Notes: generated by a model not told the origin, from the letters alone. Shown: positions 1-6,815, numbered from the stretch's first letter. The stretch: 10,936 bases of DNA from JALXCG01 sp026991065 [NCBI: Gemmatimonadota bacterium] (GCA_026991065.1 JALXCG010000794.1:1-10936); one strand, 5' to 3'. A program made the numbers and translations.

Positions 1-1
1 G

Positions 2-883
2 GTGAGCCGCGGCTGGGCCGGAGCCGCTCCCGAGCACCTCAACATCTTCTCGCGCCACGGCATCACCCCGCTGCCGGACTGGGACGACCCGCGTTACGAA
101 GAGTGGGGCTATCCGCGCAACGTGGTCGACTGGGCCCACGCCCAGGGATTCGCGGTGAGCCTGAATCACATGTTCACCGCCCTGGTCGAAGGGGAGATCC
201 CCGACGAAGTGCGCGAGCGTCGCCGCGCCCTGATTCTCGGCAGCCTCGCCTACTACGCCGATTTTGTCGAAGTCGGCTACCCGATGCGCGGCCTGCCGAT
301 TGAGGAGCACCTGCGACTCTGGGATGATCTGCTGCGGCGCAACTCCTTTCAGACCGGCCTCGGCGTGACCGATTCGCACGACGCCTTCCCCTGGCAGGAG
401 GTCACCAACCGTTTCGTCACCTGGATCGCGGCGCAGCGAATCACCCAGGCCCGGCTGCTCAACTCTCTGCTGCGCGGCCACGCCTTCTTTGGCGATCCCT
501 TCGTGGTCGGCGCGGACGCCCGCCTGCTGATCAGCGATCCCGACCGCCGTTACTCGATGGGGGACCTGGTGCTGGTCGGCGATCAGGAGCAGATGCCGCT
601 GCACTTCCGCGGCCGCAGCGACCTCCCGAGCGTGGACGTGGCGGTGATCACCACCCACGAAACCACGGCCGACACCGTCTTCATCGGCGGCCTGAGCGGT
701 GCCGGTTTCCAGGGAACCCTGGCGGTGCATCTCTCCAACGCCTGCCACGTGCGGGTGGAGGTGCGCGACCCGCTCAGCGGTGACCTGGTGCTTGGCTCCA
801 ATCCCATCATCTTTCGCGGCGTGCCGCCCTCGCCGGATCGTCCGGGCCTGCGCCTGCGTCGAATCGTCGATCTGCGGCCCTGA
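2..883 (+). CDS. PHP-domain metallohydrolase, CehA/McbA-like (3' part)
   Basis: This is the C-terminal part of a larger protein; the reading frame is open to the left edge and the first GTG in it is probably internal. About 293 residues are visible. The segment SLNHM (residues 53-57) and GVTDSHD (121-127) look like the late metal-binding His/Asp motifs of the PHP fold, as found in CehA/McbA-type hydrolases. A beta-rich C-terminal region of about 150 residues follows, ending in an Arg-rich tail. PHP enzymes hydrolyse phosphoesters or related bonds with a multinuclear metal site, but the family is broad and the substrate cannot be read from the sequence. The signal peptide, if any, lies outside the window. 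It is separated from the next gene by 276 bp, so it is probably not in the same operon. I am fairly sure of the fold and unsure of the function. Confidence 0.72.
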   Translation: MSRGWAGAAPEHLNIFSRHGITPLPDWDDPRYEEWGYPRNVVDWAHAQGFAVSLNHMFTALVEGEIPDEVRERRRALILGSLAYYADFVEVGYPMRGLPIEEHLRLWDDLLRRNSFQTGLGVTDSHDAFPWQEVTNRFVTWIAAQRITQARLLNSLLRGHAFFGDPFVVGADARLLISDPDRRYSMGDLVLVGDQEQMPLHFRGRSDLPSVDVAVITTHETTADTVFIGGLSGAGFQGTLAVHLSNACHVRVEVRDPLSGDLVLGSNPIIFRGVPPSPDRPGLRLRRIVDLRP

Positions 884-960
884 CCCGGGAGCGGAAAAGA
901 GAGTTGATTTGAAGTGCACCCGCGGTGCCTTTCCCGGAACCACCGCGTCTCGCCGCGGAG

Positions 961-1020
961 CACACTTCCGCATCGCCCCCACCCCTTCTCGCCGAAACCG
1001 CGTCACGCCCCCTTCCTCGC
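961..1020 (+). terminator. C-rich, G-poor stretch, candidate Rho-utilisation (rut) region
   Basis: By direct count this 60-nt stretch has 34 C and 8 G on the + strand, a strong bias in an otherwise balanced GC-rich window. It lies about 80 nt after the stop of the PHP gene and upstream of the next start. C-rich, G-poor RNA is what Rho binds, so Rho-dependent termination of the upstream gene is a reasonable inference. No hairpin with a T-tract is present in the 884-1159 gap. The best stems are a 7-bp one at 921-927/941-947 and a 6-bp one at 1065-1070/1075-1080, the latter followed by A-rich rather than T-rich sequence. Confidence 0.3.
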
Positions 1021-1113
1021 TTTCGGCTCCTGGTCGCCCTTCGCGCCGCCTCCCCGGGGCCGCCGCGCCGCTCCCGGCGCAATTCAAAAAATGCACCGGG
1101 CCTGCGCCGATTG

Positions 1114-1122
1114 TGCTACGGT
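1114..1122 (+). promoter_or_regulatory. Possible extended -10 promoter element
   Basis: TGCTACGGT fits an extended -10 (TGn followed by a TATAAT-like hexamer) in a locally AT-richer patch, 37 nt upstream of the GNAT-like gene's ATG. No good -35 hexamer sits 16-18 bp upstream, so this is weak. The gap must hold a promoter for the downstream genes if they are not read through from the PHP gene. Confidence 0.22.
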
Positions 1123-1150
1123 AAATCTCGATTTTGGTTGGTTGTGTCGC

Positions 1151-1154
1151 GAGG
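1151..1154 (+). promoter_or_regulatory. Ribosome binding site deciding the start at 1160
   Basis: GAGG lies 5 nt before the ATG at 1160. The reading frame is open much further upstream (an ATG at 914), but that stretch is low-complexity Pro/Arg-rich translation without a matching ribosome binding site. This site supports the 1160 start. Confidence 0.6.
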
Positions 1155-1159
1155 ACTCG

Positions 1160-2428
1160 ATGGTAAGAGTTGCGACAGTCACTCCCGCCATGCTCGGGAG
1201 TGTTACCCGCTTCCTGCAGCAGGAACAGCGTCTCGCAGGCAGCCCATGGGCGGATGCCGGACGCGATTACTACGCCTGGAAGTTCTTTGGCAACCCCTGT
1301 GGACCGTCGCTGGCGCAATGCGCTTATGCTGGCACGGAGCTGATCGGCTTTCTCGGTGCCGACGCGCGGCGGCTCTGGGCCGCGCCGCACACATCGGTGG
1401 TGATGCACACCGGCGACTCCTATGTGCGCGAAGAGCATCGCCCGAGTGGCGTCTATCTGCGCTTGCTCTGGGCGCTGCACCAGGCGTGTCTCGCCGCCGG
1501 CATTCCACTCAGCTACGCGCGCCCCTCCCGCTCGCTGATCCCGCTCCTCCAGCGTTCCGGAGCGATCGACCTGGCACGGCTTCAGCCCTGGGTGCGACCG
1601 CTCTCGGGGGCCTGGGCCGGCGCCCGTCTCGGGCTCGGCCCCTGCGCTCCGGTGCGCGGGGCGCTGAACGCGCTCTCCGTGCTTTCCACCCTTCCCGCCA
1701 CCCTCATCAGCGGCGGGATCCGCATCGAACCGCTCTCCGCCTTCGGCCGGGATGCGGACCACCTTTGGCGACGCGCGCGTCCCGCGCATGGCGCCACCCT
1801 GGTCAAGGACCGCAGCTATCTGACCTGGCGCTACCTGAGCGGCCCCTGTCGCTATCAGATTCTGGGCGCGCGCCGTGGCGGGGAGTTGGTTGGATTTGTC
1901 GTTACCACCGGTTGTCGCGACCGCGCCGACACCTGTGAACTGGTGGACCTGCTGGTGGCCCCGGAAGGGGGGCGGTTCATCGCCTATCGACTGGTTGGCG
2001 AGGCGTTGCGGCGGGCGCGCAAGAGCGGCTTCGCTCGCATGCGGTGTCAACTGACTGGGAGCCTGTCGCACACTGTCTTCACGTCGCCCCGCACCCGTCC
2101 CTGCTCCGATCTCTGCGTTGCTGAGCCCTTGAAAGGCAACCAGCCTTCCGGCGGACTCAGCGCCTTGATCTCGAAGCAGGCCCGAATACGGGGCTCGAAA
2201 GCCAATGCGCGACAGGCTCCTGCCACCGCCGCATCCCGCAACGACGCGGACCCGCTGCCCTACGCGCTGCGACTGCATGGCTTCCTGGTGCGCGCCAATG
2301 AAGCCGAGGCGGTGCCCCTGCTGGCGGCTCCTCACACGGTGCGCGGCAGCCCGCCGGCCCCCCTCTATCAGGCCCTGGCCGAGCACGGCTGGCAACAGTT
2401 TCGCATCGGTGACACCGATGGTGCTTGA
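1160..2428 (+). CDS. GNAT-fold acyltransferase-like protein with an in-frame repeat insertion
   Basis: The protein is 422 residues and soluble, with no signal peptide. The N-terminal half has a segment resembling two-domain GNAT/FemAB-like transferases: YYAWKFFGNP (residues 38-47), then a strand with LIGFLGA (61-67). The second half repeats the pattern with SYLTWRYLSGP (219-229) and ELVGFVVTT (242-250), a helix, and a C-terminus with FRIGDTD (415-421). Such proteins acylate amines on sugars, peptides or small molecules, often beside polysaccharide or natural-product genes. The acceptor is unknown here. Residues about 300-355 are Ser/Arg/Pro-rich, unlike their surroundings, and are encoded by a palindromic repeat element (2058-2220). 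Removing 2058-2222 would give a continuous protein of 367 residues. Whether the inserted protein folds and works is open. The gene ends 62 bp before the flavin monooxygenase. The GNAT assignment rests on pattern resemblance only. Confidence 0.65.
   Translation: MVRVATVTPAMLGSVTRFLQQEQRLAGSPWADAGRDYYAWKFFGNPCGPSLAQCAYAGTELIGFLGADARRLWAAPHTSVVMHTGDSYVREEHRPSGVYLRLLWALHQACLAAGIPLSYARPSRSLIPLLQRSGAIDLARLQPWVRPLSGAWAGARLGLGPCAPVRGALNALSVLSTLPATLISGGIRIEPLSAFGRDADHLWRRARPAHGATLVKDRSYLTWRYLSGPCRYQILGARRGGELVGFVVTTGCRDRADTCELVDLLVAPEGGRFIAYRLVGEALRRARKSGFARMRCQLTGSLSHTVFTSPRTRPCSDLCVAEPLKGNQPSGGLSALISKQARIRGSKANARQAPATAASRNDADPLPYALRLHGFLVRANEAEAVPLLAAPHTVRGSPPAPLYQALAEHGWQQFRIGDTDGA
2058..2220. repeat. 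163-bp imperfect palindrome with 12-bp terminal inverted repeats, MITE-like
   Basis: The ends are perfect inverted repeats: GGAGCCTGTCGC at 2058-2069 and GCGACAGGCTCC at 2209-2220. Further nested pairs share the same centre near 2140: CCTGCT 2100-2105 with AGCAGG 2175-2180, GCTGAG 2120-2125 with CTCAGC 2156-2161, and AAGGC 2133-2137 with GCCTT 2143-2147 around a 5-nt loop. This nested symmetry is that of a small non-autonomous inverted-repeat element, not of coding sequence. A TG lies on both sides (2056-2057 and 2221-2222). If that is a 2-bp target duplication, element plus one copy is 165 bp, exactly 55 codons, which would explain why the host frame was kept. No transposase is encoded within it. 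The structure is seen directly; mobility is inferred. Confidence 0.75.
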
Positions 2429-2478
2429 CCCGCGCGACTGCCGAACCGACGGCGGCGCCCAACTGTCCTCTCCCATCC

Positions 2479-2484
2479 GAAAGG
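2479..2484 (+). promoter_or_regulatory. Ribosome binding site deciding the start at 2491
   Basis: GAAAGG lies 6 nt before the ATG at 2491. An in-frame upstream start near 2425 would add 22 Pro/Ala-rich residues that precede the beta strand opening the TIM barrel (MKFSLFFEF). The 2491 start is therefore preferred. Confidence 0.6.
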
Positions 2485-2490
2485 CGACCG

Positions 2491-3564
2491 ATGAAGTTCT
2501 CACTTTTTTTCGAGTTTCAGTTGCCCAACCCCACCCCGGCGCGTGAGCGCGCGCTCTACCAGGCGTGCGTCGAGCAGGCGGTGCTGGCCGACGAACTGGG
2601 TTACCACTGCATCTGGGCGGTGGAACACCACGGACTGTACGAATACTCCCACATGTCCGCGCCGGAGGTGTTTCTGGCTCACGTGGCGGCGCGCACCCGG
2701 CGCATCCGGCTGGGCCACGGAGTCACGCTGATGCCTCACCGTTACAACCATCCGATTCGCATCGCCGAGCGGGTCGCGACACTTGATATCCTCTCCGAGG
2801 GGCGGGTCAACTGGGGTTCCGGCAAGTCGGCCACCCTGGTGGAGCAGGGGGCATTCGGGGTTGAGCGCTCGCAGATGCACGATGAGTGGCGGGAAACGAT
2901 CGAAATGGTGCCGCGGATGTGGACCGAAGATGTCTTCGAGCATCACGGGCGCTATTTCGACATTCCACCCACGCGGATCGTGCCGAAGCCGGTCCAGGAT
3001 CCCCATCCGCCGATGTTTGCCGCCTGCCTAAAACCGGAGTTCGCCAGAGCGCTCGGCGAGTTGGGGATGGGAGCACTCAATCTTGCCACCTACACCGACG
3101 AGGTCCTCAAACAGCGCGTGGCGGAGTACAAAGAGGCCTGCCGGCAAGCCAAACCGGTTGGTTTCCGGGCGACCAACCATTTCGCCTGCAACCCCTCGGT
3201 ACTGGTGCTGGAAGATGACAAGAAAGCCTGTCGCTATGGGCTGCGGGGAGCCCAGTTCTTCGTCAAGGGGCTTGCCTATTACTTTGTCACCGGCGAGCGC
3301 CCCATGGGGCCGGTGCCGATGCCGGCGCAGGGGCCGGACGACGCTTTTGTGGCCAAGTTCCAGCAGCAGCGCAACGCTCCGGGTTCGACCCTGTCGACCA
3401 TCATCGGCTCGCCAAGCGCCGCGCGGGAAACGGTGCAGCGCTTTGTGGATGTGGGGCTGGATGAGATCATTCTGGTGATGCAACTGGGGACGATTCCCAA
3501 CGAGTTGGTGCTGGAGTCGATTCGCTTGTTCGGGGAAAAAGTGTTGCCCCATTTTGCCGACTGA
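2491..3564 (+). CDS. Luciferase-like (LLM class) flavin-dependent monooxygenase
   Basis: The protein is 357 residues, the usual length for a single-domain bacterial-luciferase-family TIM barrel. Family marks in order are the opening strand KFSLFFEFQ (2-10), IWAVEHHG (41-48) with the His pair at the position of the active-site His of LuxA-like proteins, and HPIRIAERVATLDILSEGR (87-105). The HHGRYFDIPP segment with a Pro-rich stretch follows (151-173). These enzymes use reduced FMN or F420 and, in most cases, O2 to oxygenate or oxidise small molecules in the cytosol. Several natural-product assembly lines carry such enzymes acting on carrier-protein-bound substrates. Here the gene lies 80 bp before an acyl carrier protein gene, so a tailoring role in the same pathway is plausible but not shown. 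The family call is secure; cofactor and substrate are not determined. Confidence 0.88.
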   Translation: MKFSLFFEFQLPNPTPARERALYQACVEQAVLADELGYHCIWAVEHHGLYEYSHMSAPEVFLAHVAARTRRIRLGHGVTLMPHRYNHPIRIAERVATLDILSEGRVNWGSGKSATLVEQGAFGVERSQMHDEWRETIEMVPRMWTEDVFEHHGRYFDIPPTRIVPKPVQDPHPPMFAACLKPEFARALGELGMGALNLATYTDEVLKQRVAEYKEACRQAKPVGFRATNHFACNPSVLVLEDDKKACRYGLRGAQFFVKGLAYYFVTGERPMGPVPMPAQGPDDAFVAKFQQQRNAPGSTLSTIIGSPSAARETVQRFVDVGLDEIILVMQLGTIPNELVLESIRLFGEKVLPHFAD

Positions 3565-3569
3565 GCCGG

Positions 3570-3596
3570 GCCGAGGAGCCTGTGACGGCGTTTTTT
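3570..3596 (+). terminator. Weak candidate intrinsic terminator between monooxygenase and carrier-protein genes
   Basis: GCCG at 3570-3573 can pair with CGGC at 3586-3589, with TTTTTT following at 3591-3596, 6 nt after the monooxygenase stop codon. The stem is only 4 bp with a 12-nt loop, so termination would be partial at best. It could instead lower read-through into the carrier-protein operon. Confidence 0.28.
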
Positions 3597-3644
3597 GCAC
3601 ACTTGTCGGGTAGATCAATGTCCTTATGAGGAAAGGTGAAGCAG

Positions 3645-3941
3645 ATGGATCGAGCACGCATCACAGAGGAGCTGAAAGAGCTGATGGTCGAAGTGTCCAC
3701 GGTCAAAGAGGAGCGCGGCAAGGCGCGCCGCGGGTCGCCCTTTTTCGAAAGCGTGGATGAGATAAAGTTGGAGACTCCGCTGGCGGAATTGGGAATGGAC
3801 TCGATCATGGTGACCGCCCTGGTGACCCGCCTGGAGGAACGCCACGAGATTGAGCTTTCACCGATGATCATGTTTGAAGTGCGCACCGTTGGGGATTTTG
3901 TCGACGCGGTGGAGCAGGCGATGAGCGAGGCGAAGGAATGA
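3645..3941 (+). CDS. Acyl carrier protein (phosphopantetheine carrier)
   Basis: This is a small acidic protein of 98 residues. It carries the phosphopantetheine attachment motif LGMDSIMV (residues 49-56) with the modifiable Ser53 at codon 3801-3803. The expected helices lie before and after it, and the late segment SPMIMFEVRTVGDFVDAVE matches the C-terminal part of PKS/NRPS-type carriers. It is longer than a fatty-acid-synthesis ACP (about 78 residues) because of a charged segment at about residues 20-40. I chose the ATG at 3645, with AAGG 8 nt upstream. A GTG at 3636 with GAGG 4 nt upstream is an alternative adding three residues. Its stop overlaps the next start as ATGA, so it is translationally coupled to the dehydrogenase, which is therefore its likely partner. 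It presumably carries the acyl group activated by the ligase two genes on. Confidence 0.9.
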   Translation: MDRARITEELKELMVEVSTVKEERGKARRGSPFFESVDEIKLETPLAELGMDSIMVTALVTRLEERHEIELSPMIMFEVRTVGDFVDAVEQAMSEAKE

Positions 3942-5113
3942 TCGACTTTGGCTTGAGTGCCGCGGAGCGTGACCTGCGGGCGCGGGTGCGGGCGTTTGCC
4001 GCGGCCGAGATCGAGCCGCGACGGGAGTTCCTGGATCGCAATGATCATTTTCCGCTGGAGATCTTCGAAGCGGCCTTCGAGGCGGGGCTGATGACCGCGC
4101 ATCTTCCCGCCGATCTGGGCGGTGGAGGCTACAGCACGGTCGATCTGGCGCTGGCGGCGGAGGAGGTGGCGTACCAGGATGCCGGCGTCGCGACCTCGCT
4201 CTTTGTCGGCATTCTGCCGACAACGCCGATCGATCTCTTCGGCACCGCGGAGCAGCGCGAGCGCTGGTTGCGCCCGCTGACTGGGGGACCCCGTTTCGCG
4301 GCGATGGCGTGGACCGAGCCCGACGGCAGCTCTTCGCTCTTCTTCCGCCCCGGGGGAACCACTGCGCAGCGGGTCGATGGCGGCTATCTGATCAATGGCA
4401 CCAAGTGCTTCATTACCAACGGATCCTACGCCGATTTCGTTCTTCTGCTGGCCTATTCCGGCCCCAAGCTGCGCGATCTCAGCGCTTTCATCGTTCCCAC
4501 CGATGCTCCCGGGGTGAGAATCACGACGCCCTATCAGAAATTGGGACAGCGGGCCTCGAATACAGCCCGGATCGAATTCGAGAATGTGCTGATCGACGAG
4601 ACCCAGCTCCTGGGCGAAGAGGGGCGCGGGGCGATGCTGGCGCTGGCCGGGTTCTGCCGCTCCCGCGCCGGTGTTTGTGCCATGGCCGCGGGTGTGGCGC
4701 AGGCGGCTCTGGACCAGGTGGTGGCGTGGGGCAACCAGCGCCGAACCGGTGATGGCCGGCCGTTGGTGCTGCAGCAGGACTACCGCTTCCGCATCGCCGA
4801 GCTGGAGACCCAGGTGGAGCTGGCGCGTCTCATGGCCTGGCGCGCCGCCTGGGAGATCGACCACGGCAAGGAGCTGCCGCGCTGGTCGAGCATGGCCAAG
4901 TTGGCCGGCGGCGGGATCGCCGCCCGGGTCACCGCGGCGGCGGTGGAGATGAAGGGTGGACACGGCTACATGGAGGATGGACGGGTGGAAAAGCTGATGC
5001 GCGACGCCAAGCTCTTCGAGATCTACGAGGGGCCGATCCCGATCCAGAAGATGCTCATCGCCCAGTACGCGACCAAGCTCCGGCGGGGGAGGAGGCGACA
5101 TTCGCATGGCTGA
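3938..5113 (+). CDS. Acyl-CoA-dehydrogenase-like flavoprotein, probably acting on a carrier-bound acyl group
   Basis: The protein is 391 residues, a normal length for the family. The N-terminal helical domain (about 1-115) is followed by the beta domain with WTEPDGSSS (125-133) in the place of the usual TEPGAGSD flavin-contact motif. The C-terminal helical domain carries KGGHGYMEDGRVEKLMRD (339-356) and IYEGPIPIQ (362-370). Glu364 is at the position of the catalytic base of medium-chain acyl-CoA dehydrogenase. The family removes two hydrogens from the alpha and beta carbons of acyl thioesters, using FAD. Standing between a carrier protein and an acyl-AMP ligase, as in PltE-type pathways that oxidise carrier-bound prolyl groups, it most likely acts on the carrier-bound substrate. 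The residues after the Glu (PIPIQ rather than TSQIQ) and the altered flavin motif suggest a divergent subgroup. It overlaps the ligase gene by 8 nt. Confidence 0.9.
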   Translation: MIDFGLSAAERDLRARVRAFAAAEIEPRREFLDRNDHFPLEIFEAAFEAGLMTAHLPADLGGGGYSTVDLALAAEEVAYQDAGVATSLFVGILPTTPIDLFGTAEQRERWLRPLTGGPRFAAMAWTEPDGSSSLFFRPGGTTAQRVDGGYLINGTKCFITNGSYADFVLLLAYSGPKLRDLSAFIVPTDAPGVRITTPYQKLGQRASNTARIEFENVLIDETQLLGEEGRGAMLALAGFCRSRAGVCAMAAGVAQAALDQVVAWGNQRRTGDGRPLVLQQDYRFRIAELETQVELARLMAWRAAWEIDHGKELPRWSSMAKLAGGGIAARVTAAAVEMKGGHGYMEDGRVEKLMRDAKLFEIYEGPIPIQKMLIAQYATKLRRGRRRHSHG

Positions 5114-6776
5114 TCCATTCCGGGCGACCCACCTGAATGAGGCCCTGCGGCAGTTGGCGGAGGAGTACGGGCAGTCGCCGATTCTGCACTTCTACGGTGA
5201 ACATGGCTGGGGCGCGCCGGTGACCTACCGGGAGCTGGAGCGCGCCGCCTTTGGTGCAACCCACACCCTGGTTGAGGCGGGGGTTGGTTGCGGCGACCGG
5301 GTGCTGCTGGCGCTGGATACGTCGCTGCAGGCGGTGGCCGCTTTCTTTGCTGCGAACCAGATCGGCGCCATTCCGGTCCTTACCGCGCCCTGGCCGCGCG
5401 GGCTCGGTGATGCCGATGGTTTTCGCCGCCGCTTGCAGGCGACACTGGCGCGGGTGCGGCCGAAGATCCTCGTTGCCCACGGGGCGCTGCTGCCCCATCT
5501 GCGCGAGCTGCCGCTGCCGCTGCTCGCCGACACTGCCCTGGCGACGGAGGCGGATCGGCCGGCGCGCGCGGACCACCGTTCCGAAATCTGTCACCTGCAA
5601 CTCACCAGCGGCAGCAGCGGAACCCCGCGCGCGGTTCGGGTGACCCATGCCGCGGCTCTGGCGAATGCCTCGGCGATCCAGGACTCCGATCACCTGGGGC
5701 CCGGCGACCGCCTGCTGCACTGGGTCCCGCTCTATCACGACATGGGGTTGCACGGCGGGCTCCTGCAGCCGCTGCTGGCGCGAATGCCGGCGTGGCTGAT
5801 GCCGCCGCGGGTCTTTCTGCAGCGGCCACAGCTCTGGCTGGAACAGATCGGTCACCTTGGCGCCACGGTGACGGTCGCCCCCAACTTCGGCTATGCCCGA
5901 ATGGCGGGGTTGATGCGGGGGCTGGCGGATGGCGCGATCGACCTGAGTTCGCTGGAGCACGCCTACAACGGCGCCGAGCCGATCGATGCCGGAGAGACCC
6001 GGGCGTTTCTTCGCGAAGGGCGCCGTTTTGGCCTCTCGCCGCGGGCGCTGGCGCCCTGCTACGGCCTCGGCGAGGCGACCCTGGCGGTGACCCTAACCCC
6101 GCGCGGCGAGGGGGTGCACTTCGACCGAATCTCGATCTCCGCGCTGCGTCGCCATCGGGCGCAGGCCGCGGCGGAGTCCGCCCCGGAGACAACCGAGATC
6201 GTTGCCTGCGGCGTGCCGGTGAGTTCCTGCCGGGTGGTGATTGAGGATGAGGCGGGCAACCCGGTTGCGGAGCGCGAAGTCGGTGAGATCGTGGTCGCCG
6301 GCGCCTCAGTCTGCGACGGCTACTTCGATCCGGAAGAGGGCGCCGGCCCCTCGGCGTTTGTCAATGGCCGCATCCGCACCGGGGATCTGGGCTATTTCGC
6401 CGCCGGGCGACTCTATGTTGTGGGACGCAAGAAAGAGGTGTTGATCGTTCGCGGCGAGAAATTCGCACCGCACGAGCTGGAGCGGGTTGCGGAGTCGATC
6501 GCCGGCATCCGCAAGGGGCGCAGCGCCTGCTTTGCGCAGCGCCGCGCCGGTGACGGGAGTGAGAGCGTGGCCATCGTCTGCGAAACGCGCGGCGCCGCCT
6601 CCGAATACCCGGCCCTGGCGCGCAAAGTACGCGGGCGGCTGAATGAGGAGTTCGGGCTCAGCGTGGCGGTGTCGATGGTCCCCGCCGGCTGGGTGCCGAC
6701 CACCTCCAGCGGCAAGTTGCGGCGGACGGCGGCGCGGGAGAAGCTGGAGCGGGAGTCGGCGGCGGCGCAGCGATGA
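5106..6776 (+). CDS. Fatty-acyl-AMP ligase-like adenylate-forming enzyme
   Basis: The protein is 556 residues with the ANL-superfamily motifs in order. They are the ATP phosphate-binding loop LTSGSSGTPR (166-175), WVPLYHDMGL (206-215, a form typical of fatty-acyl-AMP ligases), YGLGEAT (319-325), RTGDLGY (424-430), the hinge GRKKEVLIVRG (440-450) and TSSGKLRR (533-540) with the catalytic Lys537. The segment between about 335 and 380 also follows the fatty-acyl-AMP-ligase pattern. It would activate a carboxylic acid with ATP to an acyl-AMP and pass it to a phosphopantetheine thiol, most simply that of the carrier protein encoded two genes upstream. A strong ribosome binding site (GGAGGAGG, 5088-5095) lies inside the end of the dehydrogenase gene. 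Chain length or amino-acid specificity cannot be read. Its stop is 39 bp from the convergent gene's stop. Confidence 0.9.
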   Translation: MADPFRATHLNEALRQLAEEYGQSPILHFYGEHGWGAPVTYRELERAAFGATHTLVEAGVGCGDRVLLALDTSLQAVAAFFAANQIGAIPVLTAPWPRGLGDADGFRRRLQATLARVRPKILVAHGALLPHLRELPLPLLADTALATEADRPARADHRSEICHLQLTSGSSGTPRAVRVTHAAALANASAIQDSDHLGPGDRLLHWVPLYHDMGLHGGLLQPLLARMPAWLMPPRVFLQRPQLWLEQIGHLGATVTVAPNFGYARMAGLMRGLADGAIDLSSLEHAYNGAEPIDAGETRAFLREGRRFGLSPRALAPCYGLGEATLAVTLTPRGEGVHFDRISISALRRHRAQAAAESAPETTEIVACGVPVSSCRVVIEDEAGNPVAEREVGEIVVAGASVCDGYFDPEEGAGPSAFVNGRIRTGDLGYFAAGRLYVVGRKKEVLIVRGEKFAPHELERVAESIAGIRKGRSACFAQRRAGDGSESVAIVCETRGAASEYPALARKVRGRLNEEFGLSVAVSMVPAGWVPTTSSGKLRRTAAREKLERESAAAQR

Positions 6777-6812
6777 GCATCGTGGCGAGCGTCGCGGGGT
6801 GCGTCGCGGGGC
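6777..6812. repeat. Degenerate tandem 12-mer in the convergent spacer
   Basis: GCGTCGCGGGG occurs at 6789-6799 and again at 6801-6811, a 12-bp period. The 12 nt before them (6777-6788) match the unit at 8 of 12 positions. The block fills most of the 39-bp spacer between the two converging operons. No T-tract terminator is visible on either strand here. Confidence 0.55.
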
Positions 6813-6815
6813 GCG

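Noticed and set aside
921-947. Hairpin CGCGGTG/CACCGCG after the PHP gene
   Set aside because: The stem is 7 bp with a 13-nt loop and no T-tract follows; chance stems of this size are common at this GC content.
1065-1080. Perfect 6-bp GC hairpin with a CTCC loop as an intrinsic terminator
   Set aside because: It is followed by AATTCAAAAAA, not a T-tract, on the + strand, so it does not fit an intrinsic terminator for the upstream gene.
914-1159. In-frame N-terminal extension of the GNAT-like protein from an ATG at 914
   Set aside because: The extra 82 residues are Pro/Arg/Ala-rich translation of C-rich spacer DNA, there is no matching ribosome binding site, and a good one precedes the ATG at 1160.
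2058-2220. The palindrome as an attachment site, integron or CRISPR repeat
   Set aside because: There is a single copy in the window, no integrase or cas gene, and full-length nested symmetry that fits an inverted-repeat element better.
3467-5107. Long open frame (546 codons) on the - strand opposite the carrier-protein and dehydrogenase genes
   Set aside because: It lies antisense to two genes with clear family motifs, its translation is low-complexity Arg/Gln/Gly-rich, and such antisense frames are expected in GC-rich DNA.
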